Program-made: the position numbers and the translations under genes | Shown: piece by piece, positions 23,585 through 36,085 of the stretch | How positions within the stretch are numbered: position 1 is the stretch's first letter | Layout of the letters: every line of letters starts with the position of its first letter | The notes under the pieces: generated by a model | Database searches by the model: none | Seen by the model: the letters and a program-made list of their open reading frames with translations, nothing else | Told to the model about the DNA's origin: nothing | Assembly (NCBI RefSeq): GCF_022965805.1 | Contig: NC_133108.1 | Coordinates: forward strand, 22,597,545 to 22,661,544 | Direction of reading: 5' to 3' | Length of the DNA stretch: 64,000 bases | Source: Primulina eburnea | Taxonomy: Eukaryota > Streptophyta > Magnoliopsida > Lamiales > Gesneriaceae

Positions 23585-25536
23585 ATTGATAAGGACCCAA
23601 CAAATACAAAGAGATAGCCGTGTGTTCTGGTGCATTCGGGCAGGAGGTTTTCGAGTGGTTAAGGGGTGGTCCTTTGGGCTAGAGCTTGCACAGTAGGGTC
23701 CCTAGACGGTTTGTCTAGGTTATGGCTCAAGGTGGCTCGGGCATAGCTCGAGTAAATTGTGAAATGGCTCGGGTGGTTCGATAAGGTGTCTAAAACGAAA
23801 ATTAAAGAATTAAAATTGAATCCATTGGTCCATGGGGGTGGCTCATGACTTGGAAGGGTAGAATAAATCATAAAAATGCTATGTTTAAAATTTGGGATCA
23901 AAATAATGACTTTTGGATTTATTCGGGATTTAATCGCCGCACGAAACGCTAATTAACGAGTTAATTGAAAAGCCTAGTTTAGGCCTCATAAAATTATGAA
24001 AAATTATATTTAAGCTTAAATAATTATTATAAGTCTAAATTTTTAATTTGGGAATTTTCTATTAAAGTTTGGTTTAATTCAGGATTAAAACGCAGTAATA
24101 CGTCTTATTTAAAAATTAATTTAAAAGTCCTCGATTTATGCTAAATAAAAATATGAGAAAATTCATGTAGGCTTAAATAATTATATGGGACATGTTAGAG
24201 TCAATGGAATTAAGAAAAAGTCTAAAACGTGAAGTTTTACGTCTAGGGGTAAAACGGTCTTTTTACACCTATAAATAAGTAAACGTCATGGCAGTGCCCT
24301 GAATGCTATTTTGTGTGCTAATATGATTATTTTCAATGATTATGGATGTTTATATGTTAATATGTCAATTTTAAATGTTTATGGATTTTTAAGATGTTAA
24401 TATTTTTAATGTTTTATTATTAAATATATTAAAATGTTTATGTTTAAATATTTAAACGTTTATGGTGTTAAAATGTCTATTTTGAAATGTTTATGGCTTT
24501 TTATGATTTTTAATTGGTAAAATGTTTATTTTAAATGTTTACGGATTTTTTAATCTGTTACAAATGTTTATTTTAAAATGTTTATGGATATTTATGATTT
24601 TAATATGTTAAATTAAGATTTTTTAAATGTCTATGATTTTAAGGGTTAAATTGGACGTTTAAAAGATATGTTGCATGCTTGGTTTAAAAATAAAAATGAT
24701 ATTATGCATGTTTTTATTAAGTGATGATAACGTGTTGAAGGACGTGAAGGGATTGTGACTACTACATGTTGGAAATATCGTGAGTGTTATAGTCCCAGTG
24801 GGAGCTCGACGATCGTGTTTCCATTGATACGAATACAAATACGAATACGTGATACGAATACGAATATGTTAATACGTTGACCAAGGCCCAGTTGACTGGT
24901 GAGAGTGTCGCTGGTATCCCCGCCGCCCAAGACTGTGGTTTCTTTATATGGATCCATCGCCCAATACGATCAAGAATACGAGTCACAATCACGATCTGAA
25001 TTCAATAAACACGAACATGAATATGAATACGAGTACGAATATAAATATGAATATGTTTATGTTTTATGAAAATGTTCTTATGCATCATGAAAATGTTTAC
25101 GAAAATGTTTAAGTTTAAGTTTATGCATCTTAATGAAAATGATATTTTTTGTACAAGTATTTTTCACTGTTATATATTAACTATATTACGTATTACTTGT
25201 TATCAAGGATATGACGTGGTGAGTCTTTAGAAACACTAGGTGTGATTGATGCAGGTGATTATGATAATGTTAATGGAGGTCTTGATGGTCGATCTGACTG
25301 GACTGGAGGTGCACATAACCCGAGGACCGACGCTAGTTTTCCGCTCTAGTTATTATTTATGATTTTAAGTAATGTTAAAGATATTTTTACGTCTTTATTT
25401 TATGTTATGTGAGATTTTTGAGTAAAATAATATCAAAAATATTTTATGCTTGTGTATGCAATTCTCCCGATGCTATGTGAGGTTTAAAAAAAAAATTTCT
25501 AGTACTTTTTAAGAATACGAATAAGCAGACGTTTCA
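23585..25536 (+). repeat. C1 5' LTR, second part
   Basis: It continues the LTR after D and ends AGACGTTTCA. It includes AT-rich TTTATGTT-type repetitive sequence (24300-24600), GAATACGAATACG-type microsatellite patches (24830-25070) and the conserved GAGTCTTTAG...CACTAGGTG block near 25221. It lacks about 80 bases near 25410 present in the other C LTRs. Confidence 0.9.
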
Positions 25537-26411
25537 GTTGGTATCAGAGCAAAGGTCCTGTAAAGGGTTGTGCCACCATCAGCGCCAGAAAGATCAGTCG
25601 TCATGCCTCAATTTTTAAGTTTTACATGCTTTATATGATTTTAAGATGTTACCTGCATATGTATATAGCTTATATGTTTACACATGTTTAATAGCATTAT
25701 GATGATAAATGTTTTATATGCTCTAGAATTTTTACGTGATGTGATATGAAATAAGAAATTTTTTGATTTCAACGCATGTTGGTGTTGTGGTGGAATTGGA
25801 CTATGTTGACTTTTTGGGTTTTAGTATTGACGTTCTACTTTTTGGGATATAAGTTAATCGTGAATATTATGAATTCTTTTAGGACACGTATATTTTTCTA
25901 AGAAAATACTGATGATTCTTGGGTACTAGTTGAATTTATTTTTGGGAACTACTCGTAAGTAATAATGATTCGAAGATTTGTAACGACTTTGGGAGTAAGA
26001 AAATGTATAAATTTGGATTTTAAGTTTTATGAAAGGTAAGATTGGTTATAGGAATTGATTTTTGGGTGAATAAGTTTAAATTATCAAAATTTATTTTATG
26101 GGAAACTGTAGAAGGAAATTAAGAATGCCAAAAACCTATGTGTTAATAGTAAGATTTTTGAAATTTAGGACCAATTAGGATAATTTTTGAGGAAATTAAG
26201 AATTTATTTTTGCAATTGTTAAGGAATTTGGGGATTAGTTAGCAATAAGAACGAATTGAATGGGTTAAATGATAAGAATTTTCGATGATTTATACTTTTA
26301 AGAATATTCAGAACCTTGGGATATCTTGGTTTTAGTATTATAAAGAATTTGAATCAAAGGTTTTTAAGGATGAATCGATATTAGGCTTGAAAAATTTAAG
26401 CGCTGGCGGAT
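25537..26411 (+). other. C1 interior, first (partial) copy, with primer-binding site
   Basis: TGGTATCAGAGC at 25539-25550 is the tRNA-iMet primer site. The following leader (AAGGTCCTGTAAAGGGTTGTG) is shared with E and, loosely, D. The rest is AT-rich with no retroviral motif in any frame. The leader donor seen at 28827 is mutated to TT here. The copy stops at the SINE. Confidence 0.8.
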
Positions 26412-26556
26412 GTTTTTGTAATGCACATGGGCTGTTCCCGATTGGGCTTGAGTCCCCTCACGGTTATCCCATTAGCCATTACTCATATGAATTCTCCAGC
26501 CCAGGCACTGGAGCTTTTGCCTTCCCAGGATTAGAACCCAAGACCTCCTGGACTTA
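26412..26556 (-). repeat. tRNA-derived SINE fragment, truncated at its 5' end
   Basis: It matches SINE copy 1 of C2 (40158-40342) and sits at the same position in the C interior. It is cut after CCTCCTGGACTTAT and joined directly to the E' LTR, sharing four bases (TTAT) at the joint. Confidence 0.75.
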
Positions 26557-28748
26557 TTGGGCTTGACGGGTTTTTTTAATTTCATAATGGGCCTAAAACC
26601 CTTTGTGACTCATTATTTTAATTAGGAAGCCATTTTAATTAGGGCCCATTATACACTAATCCTTTATTTTGAAAACCTATCAACCCTAACCCTATACCTA
26701 AATCTAAACACTCGGCCACCCCTCCCCCTCATTCAGCAGCATCCTCATGGAAAGAACTAGCAGCCACTTTGAATTCTTCAAGAGTTTTCAAAGAAAATCA
26801 TCCCCCGCCTCTATGGTGCTCGACCTACCCGTAGATATCTAAGTTTTCAATTGTTTTAACGCAGAAGCACGCCATGTATCTCTTTTTTTCATCATTTAAA
26901 CCATTTAGATGTTGTTATATATGTATTTTCATGAGAAATTCTTTGAATTATCATGTGGTATCATTTTTGCAATGTTTGACATGTTATATGCATACCCTTT
27001 GGTACAAACTCCCATTTTTTGTTTTCCTTGTGTAAAGGGGCTACCAACTTGGGATGTTATGGAGCTGATAATGTCGTGGATGATGAGGAGGAAGTGCTAG
27101 AGTCGAGGCTTAGTCGGTTTAGGTGAGGGTCGATCAGTTTGTGTAAAGAAACCTAGCGGCTATATGACCAGATCAAAGGTCTGTGGTGCGCCGCTTTTGC
27201 AAGGGTCGTCCATAGACTTGGACGAGACCCTGGTGTGTCTGAGCTATGGCCTAGGATGGATCAAACATGGATAGACTTAGTGAGGAGGCCGATCAAGTGT
27301 GGGGTGTAGAGATTTTTCTCGGTTGGGGCGATTGGTGGCTAGCGGATGTTTGCATCTTCCAACGTACATGGGGATGTGAGCTGTGGTCAGGTCATTAAAG
27401 GAGGATCCAAAGGTGGGCTAGGAAGGGTTGGTTCAAGGCTGTTTCGGGTTGGTAGGGCCTAGAATCGAAAGTTTGAAGGTTTAATGCATTAGGGTTTGTA
27501 GTTTGTAACGCCCTGGATATTTTTAGCAGCTTTAAGGCTTGGTTCGTAGGTCCTAAGGGTTTGAAACGAGTGGTTTAGGGGCTGGTAGTGTAGGTTCAAG
27601 TCACGGTTTGAGTTGGGAAAATTTTGGTTAAGTTTTGGGTTGATTCGGGTTAAAACCGGGATCTCGGTCCAAGTTTAACATGAATCATATAAGTTTTGAA
27701 ACGGGCTCGAGTTTACGTCTAAGAATTGCTTCTAAATATGTTTTGAGGTGTTTTGAGGAGTTGGTTGGATTCGGGTCAAAATTTAGAGGTCCAGGCAAAA
27801 TGTTCATTTTGCACACAGGTCGAGTTTTTAGTTCTGGCAGTGCCCTTAACACGAATTGACATGTTTTAAATGTTTACTTATCATGAACATGACTTTTATG
27901 TAAATATGAAAAATATATGTTGCACGCTTGATTTTAAGGAAAATTTACGTATATTCATGATTTCATTAAGTGATAAATATGATTACATGTTTTGAAGGAT
28001 GTGAGTTGATTGTGACTATTATGATGATACGATAATATGATGACATGTAAGGCCAAGGCTCAGTGGATGGCTAATACTGTCGCTGATGTCCCCACCGTCG
28101 GGTACCGTGGTTATACGTAGATGGATCCATCACCTAATACGATGATACGGAAGTCATAACTAATGAACGGAATTCAAAATAAGAAAACGAACACGTATAT
28201 GTTGATATGATGATATATGTTATGAAAATGTTTATGCTTTGACGGTCATGATTACGCTTACATCTTTTTAAGATCATGTTACATATTTTATTACGGTACT
28301 TTTCATAGTTGCATGCTATGTATATGTATTTGTTATGACGTTACAGGTGTGTTGAGTCTTTAGACTCACTAGGTGTGAATGATTCAGGTGAGCACATTGA
28401 TCAGGAGAATGGAGGTGCCAAAGACTGAGTAGGCGGAGTTGGATGTGCGAATGCAAACTCGAGGACTGTACTTTCCGTACATTTAGTTAGGAGTGGACAT
28501 GAGTATTTTATACGCATTTGTTTTACCTGGTGATGTTTGTGAGTATTTTTGCATGGTTTTTTCTTGATTTATTTTTTACAACTAGCTAGAGTTTGATTAC
28601 TTGACATATTTTTTAATTGTAGTATTTTTACCTGTGTTGGAACCCTCTCATTTTAAAATGTTTGATTTACAGTTGATATTTCATGCATGCTTTTAAATAT
28701 ATTTTTGATAATTAGCTTACAAAAAAAATTCTAGTAGCAGTCGTTTCA
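26557..28748 (+). repeat. E' : LTR of the E family, 5'-truncated, inside C1
   Basis: It matches 57577-59769 almost base for base, but about 415 bases of the LTR 5' end are missing. It ends TCGTTTCA and is followed by a primer site with C-type, not E-type, leader sequence. It contains the palindrome GAGTCTTTAGACTC at 28354-28367. The 63-codon frame at 26909-27100 recurs only because the LTR does. Confidence 0.85.
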
Positions 28749-30042
28749 GTTGGTATCAGAGCAAAGGTCCTGTAAAGGGTTGTGCCACTATCAGCGCCAG
28801 AAAGATCAGTCGTCAAGCCTCAATTTGTAAGTTTTACATGCTTTATATGATTTTATGATGTTACCTGCATAAGTACATGGCTTATATGTTTATGTCACAT
28901 GTTGAATAATTATGATGATAAATGTTTTATATGCTCTAGAATTTTTATACGTGATATGATATGAAATAAGAAATTTTTTGATTTCAACGCATGTTGCTGT
29001 TGTGGTGGAATTGGACTATGTTGACTTTTTGGGTTTTAGTATTAACGTTCTACTTTTTTTAGTATTAACGTTCTACTTTTTGTGGTGGAATTGGACTATG
29101 TTGACTTTTTTGGGTTTTTGATTTCAACGCATGAATGCTTTTAGGACACATATATTTTTCTAAGAAAATACTGATGATTCTAGGTACTAGTTGAATTTAT
29201 TTTTGGGAATTACTCATAAGTAATAATGATTCGAAGATTTGTAACCACTTTGGGAGTAAGAAAATGTATAAATTGGGATTTTAAGTTTTATGAAAGGTAA
29301 GATTGGTTATAGGAATTGATTTTTGGGTGAATAAGTTTAAATTATCAAAATTTATGTTATGGGAAACTGTAGAAGGAAATTAAGAATAACAAAAACCTAT
29401 GTGTTAATCGTAAGATTTTCGAAATTTAGGACCAATTAGGATAATTTAGAGGAAATTAAGATTTTATTTTTGCAATTGTTAAGGAATTCGGGGACTAGTT
29501 AGCAATAAGAACGAATTGAATGGGTTAAATAATAAAAATTTTCGATTATTTATACTTTTAAGAATATTCAGAACTTTGGGATATCTTGGTTTTAGTATTA
29601 TAAAGAATTTGAATCAAGGGTTTTTAAGGATGAATCGATATTAGACATGAAAAATTTAAGCGCTTGCGGATGTGTTTGAGATTTTAAGATTGAAATTTGA
29701 TAAGTTGATGAATATTTTGGGTATAAAATAAGGAAAATAATATACGATAAGGATGGTCATCCATCTTTTGATATTGAGAATTTTAAGAAAAGTTGAAATT
29801 CGAGGTTATAATAGTAATAGCACTAAATCATTTGGGTCTTTTTAAGTTGCAATTCGAAAATAAGGATTTAGAAGGTAAAAATTAATTGAGATCAAGGAGA
29901 CGTAAGGACATTCTAGAACTTAAGTTTGATCAGAGTAGCGCACGAAAGCGTGAATTTTTGGGATACTAGAATTAAGACTAAACTTTGGGTTATTAAGGAT
30001 AAGCGAATTTCGATGACGAAATTAAATTTAAGGGGGGAAGAT
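28749..30042 (+). other. C1 interior, second (full) copy
   Basis: The primer site is at 28751-28762 and the polypurine tract AAGGGGGGAAGAT at 30030-30042. This copy lacks the SINE, reading GCGGATGTGTTTGAGATTT across the empty site near 29668, and it keeps a GTAAGTTTTA donor at 28827. A small scrambled duplication lies at 29038-29130. No coding motif is visible in 1294 bases. Confidence 0.8.
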
Positions 30043-33000
30043 TGTAACGCACCGAAAATTTAAAGGTCCACGTGAACCACATGCATTTGAATTATTAAAT
30101 TCTCCTGTATTTTAACTAAATATTTTAATTGCATGAATTAATTATGTTGTGTATATTTACATGTTTAAAATATATTTTTAAAGGTTATTTGAGTTGCGAT
30201 CGACGAACGGAGACCCAGGGCTGAAAAATAGAAAATGTTTTTATTAAACAATTGTTTTTAATTATTTAAATTAATGGTGATGTTTTTTCTTATTTTTGAA
30301 AAAAAGAGTTTTGAGCGGATTTTATATGCCGGGACGTAATTTTTATCGGTGTTGGATTTTCAACAAAAATACGAACGTTTTGACTACCCGGCTAATAAAT
30401 TCATAAACTTATTAAAGCAAAATTATTTTAATATTTTTAATTAAACACGAACTTGCAAATGGGCCTAAGCTAGTAGTTAGTATTTTAATTAACTATTTAA
30501 AACCAAAAACCTACCCCATATCAAAACAATTCACACGCCCCACCTCCCCTACGATTTACAAATTCTCTCCCAACTCATATTCACGGCACACACTAAATTT
30601 TGAACGGAAAAAACATCAAATTCTTCAAGGTTTTCAAGGGTTCTTCGTGCCATCGTTCTTCGATTCGTCGGCGTAAAATCGTGCATTTAAAAACGCAAAG
30701 ACACGCCATATTCTCCTTTTACTCATCATCACACCATATTATTTAATTATGTTTGAAATTGCATGAAAAACAAGTTGCAACATGAAATATTTTCGGTTTT
30801 GTGTAATATGCCAATTTTTAAGTCCTGAATTTGAGGAAAAACCATGTTTGTTATGTTGTTAAAGGGGCTGCCATGATTAGGAATGGTTAAGGGATGTTTT
30901 TACATGTTTTGAAGGGTCCTAAAACACACCAAAAACGTTGAAAAAAGTAAAAGAAAACAATCTGGAACCGTGGGACAAAATCTAAGGAAAACCGTGAGTG
31001 GTGTTGGCTTCTTCTTGATGCTAGGGGTTGGTTTCTATGCATGGGGCTTGGCGGCTCGTCCAGGGTTGGCTGGGGCTCAAGGAGAGTCTTGGGTGAGGGC
31101 CTGGTAGAGTCCTAGTTGGCTAGAACTCGCGTAGCAGGGCTGGAGAAGAGTCCTCGCTGGTTAGGAAACTTTCCGAGGGTGATGTATTTGTGTTTGGTCG
31201 AGAGTTTAAGGGGCTGCAGCTTGGTAGGGGCTGGGCTAGGTGGTTTTGGTGATGGCTTGAGACGGTCCAGAGAGGGGTAGGAAGGGTCAGGGCTTGTGGT
31301 GGCTCAAGCAAGAGTCCATGCGAAGCAACTCACTCACGCACGCAGGAAGGTAGGGAACGCGCGGGCTGTGCTTCTATGGTTTAGGAGCTGGTGGGTTCTA
31401 GGGTAATGGCTGGTCTGGGTAGTGTCTAGGCTTTGTACAATGTCGGTTGGGGTCAGGTAGGCTCGGTGGTGGCTTGCATGGAAGTGTCCTAGTGTCCCTA
31501 GGAGTCTTTGAGCGTGAGGTTGCAGTAGCAGCTAGGAAGAGTCACGCACAGATTGTTGGGTCACGTTCCAGGAGAGTTTTGGGGAGTTAGGGGCTCGGTG
31601 CTGGTCTGTGGTAGGTTGGAGCGTGGTCCAGTGATGGTTAGCATGGTGGGTGACCGGCTGTTAATAAGGTAGAAGAGTCCTAGATTGATAAGGACCCAAC
31701 AAATACCAAGATATAGCCGTGTGTTCTGGTGCATTCGGGTAGGAGGTTTTCGAGTGGTTAAGGGCTGGTCCTTTAGGCCAGAGCTTGCATAGCAGAGTCC
31801 CTAGACGGGTTGGCTAGGTTTGGCTCAAGGTGGCTCGGGCATAGCTCGAGTAAATTGAGAAATGACTCGGTGGTCCGATAAGGTGTCTAAAACGAAAATA
31901 AAAGAATTAAAATTGAATCCATGGGTCCATGGGGGTGGCTCATGACTTGGAAGGGTAGAATAAATCATAAAAAAGCTATGTTTAAAATTTGGGATCAAAA
32001 TAATGGATTTTGAATTTATTCGGGATTTAATCGCCACAAGAAACGCTAATTAACGAGTTAATTGAAAAGCCTAGTTTTAAGCTTCATAAAATTATGAAAA
32101 TTATATTTAAACTTAAATAATTATTATAAGTCTAATTTTTAATTTGGGAATTTTCTATTAAAGTTTGGTTTAATTCGGGATTAAAACGAAGTAATACGTC
32201 TTATTTAAAGATTAATTTAAAAGTCCTCGATTTATGCTAAATAAAAAAATGAGAAAATTCATGTAGACTTAAATAATTATTTGGGACATGTTAGAGTCAA
32301 TGGAATTAGAAAAAGTCTAAAACGTGAAATTTTACGTCTAGGGGTAAAACGGTCTTTTTACACCTATAAATAAGTAAACGTCATGACAGTGCCCTGAATG
32401 TTGTTTTCTATGCAAATATGATTATTTTCAATTATTATGGATGTTTATATGTTAATATGTCAATTTTAAATGTTTATGGATTTTTAAGATGTTAATATGT
32501 TTAATATTTTATTATTAAATATGTTAAAAGGTTTATTTTAAATGTTTATTTTGAAATGTTTATGACTTTTTATGATTTTTGTATGTTAAAACATTTATTT
32601 TAAATATTTACGGATTTTTAACCTGTTAAAAATGTTTATTTTAAAATGTTTATGGATATTTATGATTTTAATATGTTAAATTATCATTTTTTTAAATGTC
32701 TGATTTTAAGGGTTAAATTGGACGTTTGAAAGATATGTTGCATGCTTGGTTCAAAATAAAAATGATATTATGCATGATTTATTAAGTGATGATAACGTGT
32801 TGAAGGACGTGAAGGGACTGTGAATACTACATGTTGGAAATATCGTGAGGGTTATAGTCCCAATGGGAGCCCGACGATCGTGTTTCCATTGATACGAATA
32901 TGAATACGAATACGAATAAGAATATGAATATGTGATACGAATACGAATATGTTAATACGTTGGCCAAGGCCCAGGTGACGGGTGAGAGTGTCGCTGGTGT

Positions 33001-33693
33001 CCCCGTCGCCCAGTACTGTGGTTTCTTTATATGGATCCATCGCCCAATACGATCAAGAATACGAGTCACAATCACGATCTGAATTCAACAAACACGAAAA
33101 TGAATATGAATACGAATACGATTACTAATATGAATATGAATATGTTTATGTTTTATGAAAATGTTTTTATGCATCATGAACATGTTTACGAAAATGTTTA
33201 AGTTTAAGTTTATGCATCTTCATGAAAATGATATTTTAAGTACAAGTATTTTTCACTGTTATATGTTAACTGTATTACGTATTACTTGTTATCAAGGATA
33301 TGACGTGGTGAGTCTTTAGAAACACTAGGTGTGATTGATGCAGGTGATTATGATAATGTTAATGGAGGTCTTGATGGTTGATCTGACTGGACTGGAGGTG
33401 CACATAACCCGAGGACCGACGCTAGTTTTCCGCGCTAATTATTATTTATGATTTTAAGTAATGTTAAAGATATTTTTACGTCTTTTATTTATGTTATGTG
33501 AGATTTTTGAGAGGATATAATATGGGCTATACATTTCAAATAATGTTTTTGGGTTGATAAAATAGTTGGTTGATTTATTTTAAAATGATGTCAAAAATAT
33601 TTTATGCTTGTGTATGCAATTCGCCCGATGCTATGTGAGGTTTAAAAAAAAATTTCTAGTAGTTTTTAAGAAAACGAATAAGCAGACGTTTCA
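30043..33693 (+). repeat. C1 3' LTR (3651 bp, complete)
   Basis: It is the only uninterrupted full-length C LTR. It starts TGTAACGCACC and ends GACGTTTCA before TCTAG. It shares diagnostic variants with the C2 3' LTR rather than with its own 5' LTR. It lacks about 27 bases near 30175. Confidence 0.92.
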
Positions 33694-33735
33694 TCTAGTG
33701 TGCTTGAGGATGCATCTAAGGGGGATATTGTTCCA
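33694..33735 (-). pseudogene. gag: Extreme N-terminus of element A gag, beyond the C1 insertion
   Basis: After the TCTAG duplication the minus strand holds about a dozen codons that align with the start of the D gag. The expected ATG-proline-proline-arginine start appears as ATC with a proline-rich continuation, so the start codon is lost. It joins in frame to the gag at 12272 once C1 is removed. Confidence 0.6.
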
Positions 33736-33960
33736 TACATAACCCATACGTAACCAACATGCATACTTCCATAATTTATTTAAATTTAAATAATGAACAA
33801 TAAAAATCTGGACGTAAAATATTTCATGAAAACATGCTGTTAAATAATTCATGCTCTAAATAAAATGCGTAAATGTAAAACTTACAGACCGAAGGCGTGA
33901 ATCCATGAGCTTCTCGTGGTCTCGCCTTTACAGAACATGCTCGAACAGCTATAATGCTCG
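33731..33960 (-). other. Leader of element A with probable intron
   Basis: The minus strand shows GGTCT, then GTAAGTTTTACAT (GT at 33885-33884), and the gag start about 154 bases downstream, matching the D leader. The acceptor reads CAA instead of CAG. The expected primer site near 33935-33960 is degenerate (TGCTCGAACAGC on plus). Confidence 0.45.
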
Positions 33961-36085
33961 AGTGTTGAAATGTGCGGAAATTAAATTTCTTTTTAATGCT
34001 CATCTAAAATAACTGATAAATAAGTTAATTTCAAATCGGGGTATTTTGCAAATAACAAGTTAAATTCAACCTGCAAAATGTTAGCTAAAAAGTGCTGAAA
34101 ATGAGGTCCTCGTGTTCCACTACTGCCAACCCAAGCTAGCTCACTGGTCCCCGCCCTCGGTCCCGACCTCATCAGTACCTACAACAATCAAGTCTAGTGA
34201 GTCTAAAGCTCATCATGTATATATCGTAAATAACGAGTAAATAATATATAAAATTGCATGGGAGTGAAAATATCATGTCATGAGGCATAACGTAAATATC
34301 GTGTCATGATTTATTATAATACGTGCATAACTGAACTAAAAATCATAGTGAAAATGTTTGCTCCTTGGAGCCCTGTAATGAAATAGCATGTAGTAATTTT
34401 CTGGTGAGATTATGGTCTACGCAAGTGGTCTCTGCACTGAACTGAACTGACCGGTAACTGACGACCGAGTGAAGTAATGCTTGTCTGATCAGACTAATGC
34501 CACAGTATACTGGGTGGAACTGAACTGAACTGACCGGTAACTGACGACCTGGTGAAGTAATGATAGTAAAGTGACCACAAGAAATATCACATAAATCTCA
34601 AAATGAATATTTTATATTTTTATGCACGTAATGTAATTAAATAGCATAATCAAATATCCTGTATTATTTTACCACATGGGTTGGATCTTTCCTAGGCTTG
34701 CTGCGACCTAAATTTAACATGAAAAATATGCAAATGATTTTCTTGACCAAACTTTGTAATTGAATCCAAAAACGAGACAATTACGCCCAACGACTTCGTA
34801 TTTAATCATGACTTCGTGCCAACCCGAACCAACATCGAACCATCATTTAGTCATGATTAAAATACACCTAAAATGATGAAATAATGCTCCAAAAATGATG
34901 CAAGTCGAAATTTTGGTGAATGGAGGCCAAAACATGAAACGCTCCTTCGAGAGTCAATTTGGCACATCGCACCGTAAATTCTCGTACGACCTATAAAATG
35001 ATCTGAATCACGAACGGCCAAAAACATGACCTTACTAACTTGATGAGGCCCTGTCCAGTCCAAGGCCATTGGCTAAAACCAACCAAGAACTCAAACGAGC
35101 CTCTGAACCAACGCACCACTTGCTGTCCACAAAATACAGCACACGTGCCTTCGCTTCCTTATGTCGTTTTCGAGACTACCGGCCATTGGGGCTTGAAACA
35201 CCGACCACACACTCTTACCAACATCCTAGGGTATGGTTTGAACCATGGCAAAGGGCCCTAGGCCAGTCACAATTCTCACCACACCCGAAACCAACCGAAA
35301 AGTCCACCCGAGCACTTAATTCTGCGCGTGGGGTGTTGCGACGCTTCTTGCTGTCATGGACCATTCCACTGGCCATTTGGTTGACCATGGCACAATCTAG
35401 ACATCAAGGGGTATGGTTTGAACCGTGGCTATGGGCCAGAGGCTAACCAAGATTGATACCACACCACACAAATCAAAACTACACTTTCTGGAAATAAAAA
35501 TGGAGGGGCCGAAAATCTATTCTTGTTCTTTTATTTTAAAATCGATTCCACCGTGGACCAAGCCTCGGAAGGGCGACTTGGTCACGTCTTAGACATAATA
35601 AGGAGATGTTCTAACCATGGCTATAGCCGAAAGGGCAGCCAAGATCAGATCCATCAACCTTGACAGCAAAACCAACAAAATCGAATGCAAATGGGGCATG
35701 TTTGGGGAGTTGCTGTCATTTCTGGTTTTCAGTGGTTATGGGGCTTGAACGAACGGATAAATATGATCCTAACACATCCTAGTAGATGCCTAAGAACAGT
35801 CTTGGGAGCCTGGACACGAGCCAACACCTGAAACAAGCACAACAAGCCAACCCGTGAAGAATGAAATGGAATAGAAACCGTGCAGAATTTTTCTTGTTCT
35901 TGATGCTAAAAATTTCGGTTTTCTCCTTTATGATTGATGCACACATGATGTTTTAAAATATTGATATGACTTTATTGAAGAGTCAATAAAAATATAAACA
36001 TGCCTTGGTTTCGTTTTGAAAAGAAAACGAACGAAACGACGACGTGGCGCAGAGGAGACGGAGTGATCTTCTTGTTCTTGATTCT
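33961..36085 (-). repeat. 5' LTR of element A, truncated at the C2 junction
   Basis: It lies directly upstream of A's leader on the minus strand and carries an LTR block shared with D (GTCTAGTGAGTCTAAAG, near 34190-34210). Diverged ATGGTTTGAACC-type repeats occur near 35230 and 35410. No retroviral coding is visible. The change to C LTR sequence at about 36086 is abrupt. Confidence 0.6.

Larger units (their letters stand above)
12278..33693 (+). mobile_element. Element C1: non-coding LARD-like retrotransposon with giant LTRs, composite
   Basis: The 5' LTR is about 3639 bp once D is removed (12278-13964 plus 23585-25536) and the 3' LTR is 3651 bp (30043-33693). A tRNA-iMet primer site (25539-25550) and a polypurine tract (30030-30042) are present, but no gag or pol motif appears in either interior copy. 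This is the architecture of large retrotransposon derivatives (LARDs). The interior is abnormal: a first partial copy (25537-26411), a SINE fragment, a truncated foreign LTR (E', 26557-28748), then a full interior copy (28749-30042). D lies in the 5' LTR. Proteins must come from another element; which one is not shown. Confidence 0.85.
1..36085 (-). mobile_element. Element A: old Ty3/gypsy retrotransposon, split by nested insertions
   Basis: On the minus strand, in 5' to 3' order, the window shows a truncated 5' LTR (33961-36085), a leader (33731-33960), gag (33735-33699, then 12272-11246), protease (11043-10538), RT-RNase H-integrase-chromodomain (2979-175), a polypurine tract and the first 154 bp of the 3' LTR. 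The pieces belong together because each interrupting element is bounded by a matching target duplication: GTACC around B and TATAG/TCTAG around C1. Coding parts carry several stops and frameshifts, so the element is dead. The order PR-RT-RH-IN and the chromodomain-like tail are those of chromoviruses of the Tekay/Del type. The right end is cut at the junction with C2, so the 5' LTR is incomplete, and the 3' LTR runs off the window. Assignment of 33961-36085 to A's 5' LTR rests on position and leader similarity to D. Confidence 0.82.

Noticed and set aside
24830..25070. GAATACGAATATG-type microsatellite considered as a regulatory array
   Set aside because: Simple-sequence expansion that varies between all C LTR copies without a conserved unit.
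26909..27100. 63-codon frame identical to one at 57930-58121
   Set aside because: Both are inside E-family LTRs that are almost identical over 2.2 kb; identity reflects the repeat, not selection on a protein.
35040..35446. Overlapping open frames of 73 and 125 codons, plus strand
   Set aside because: They fall in the presumed LTR of element A, show no domain, and overlap in different frames.
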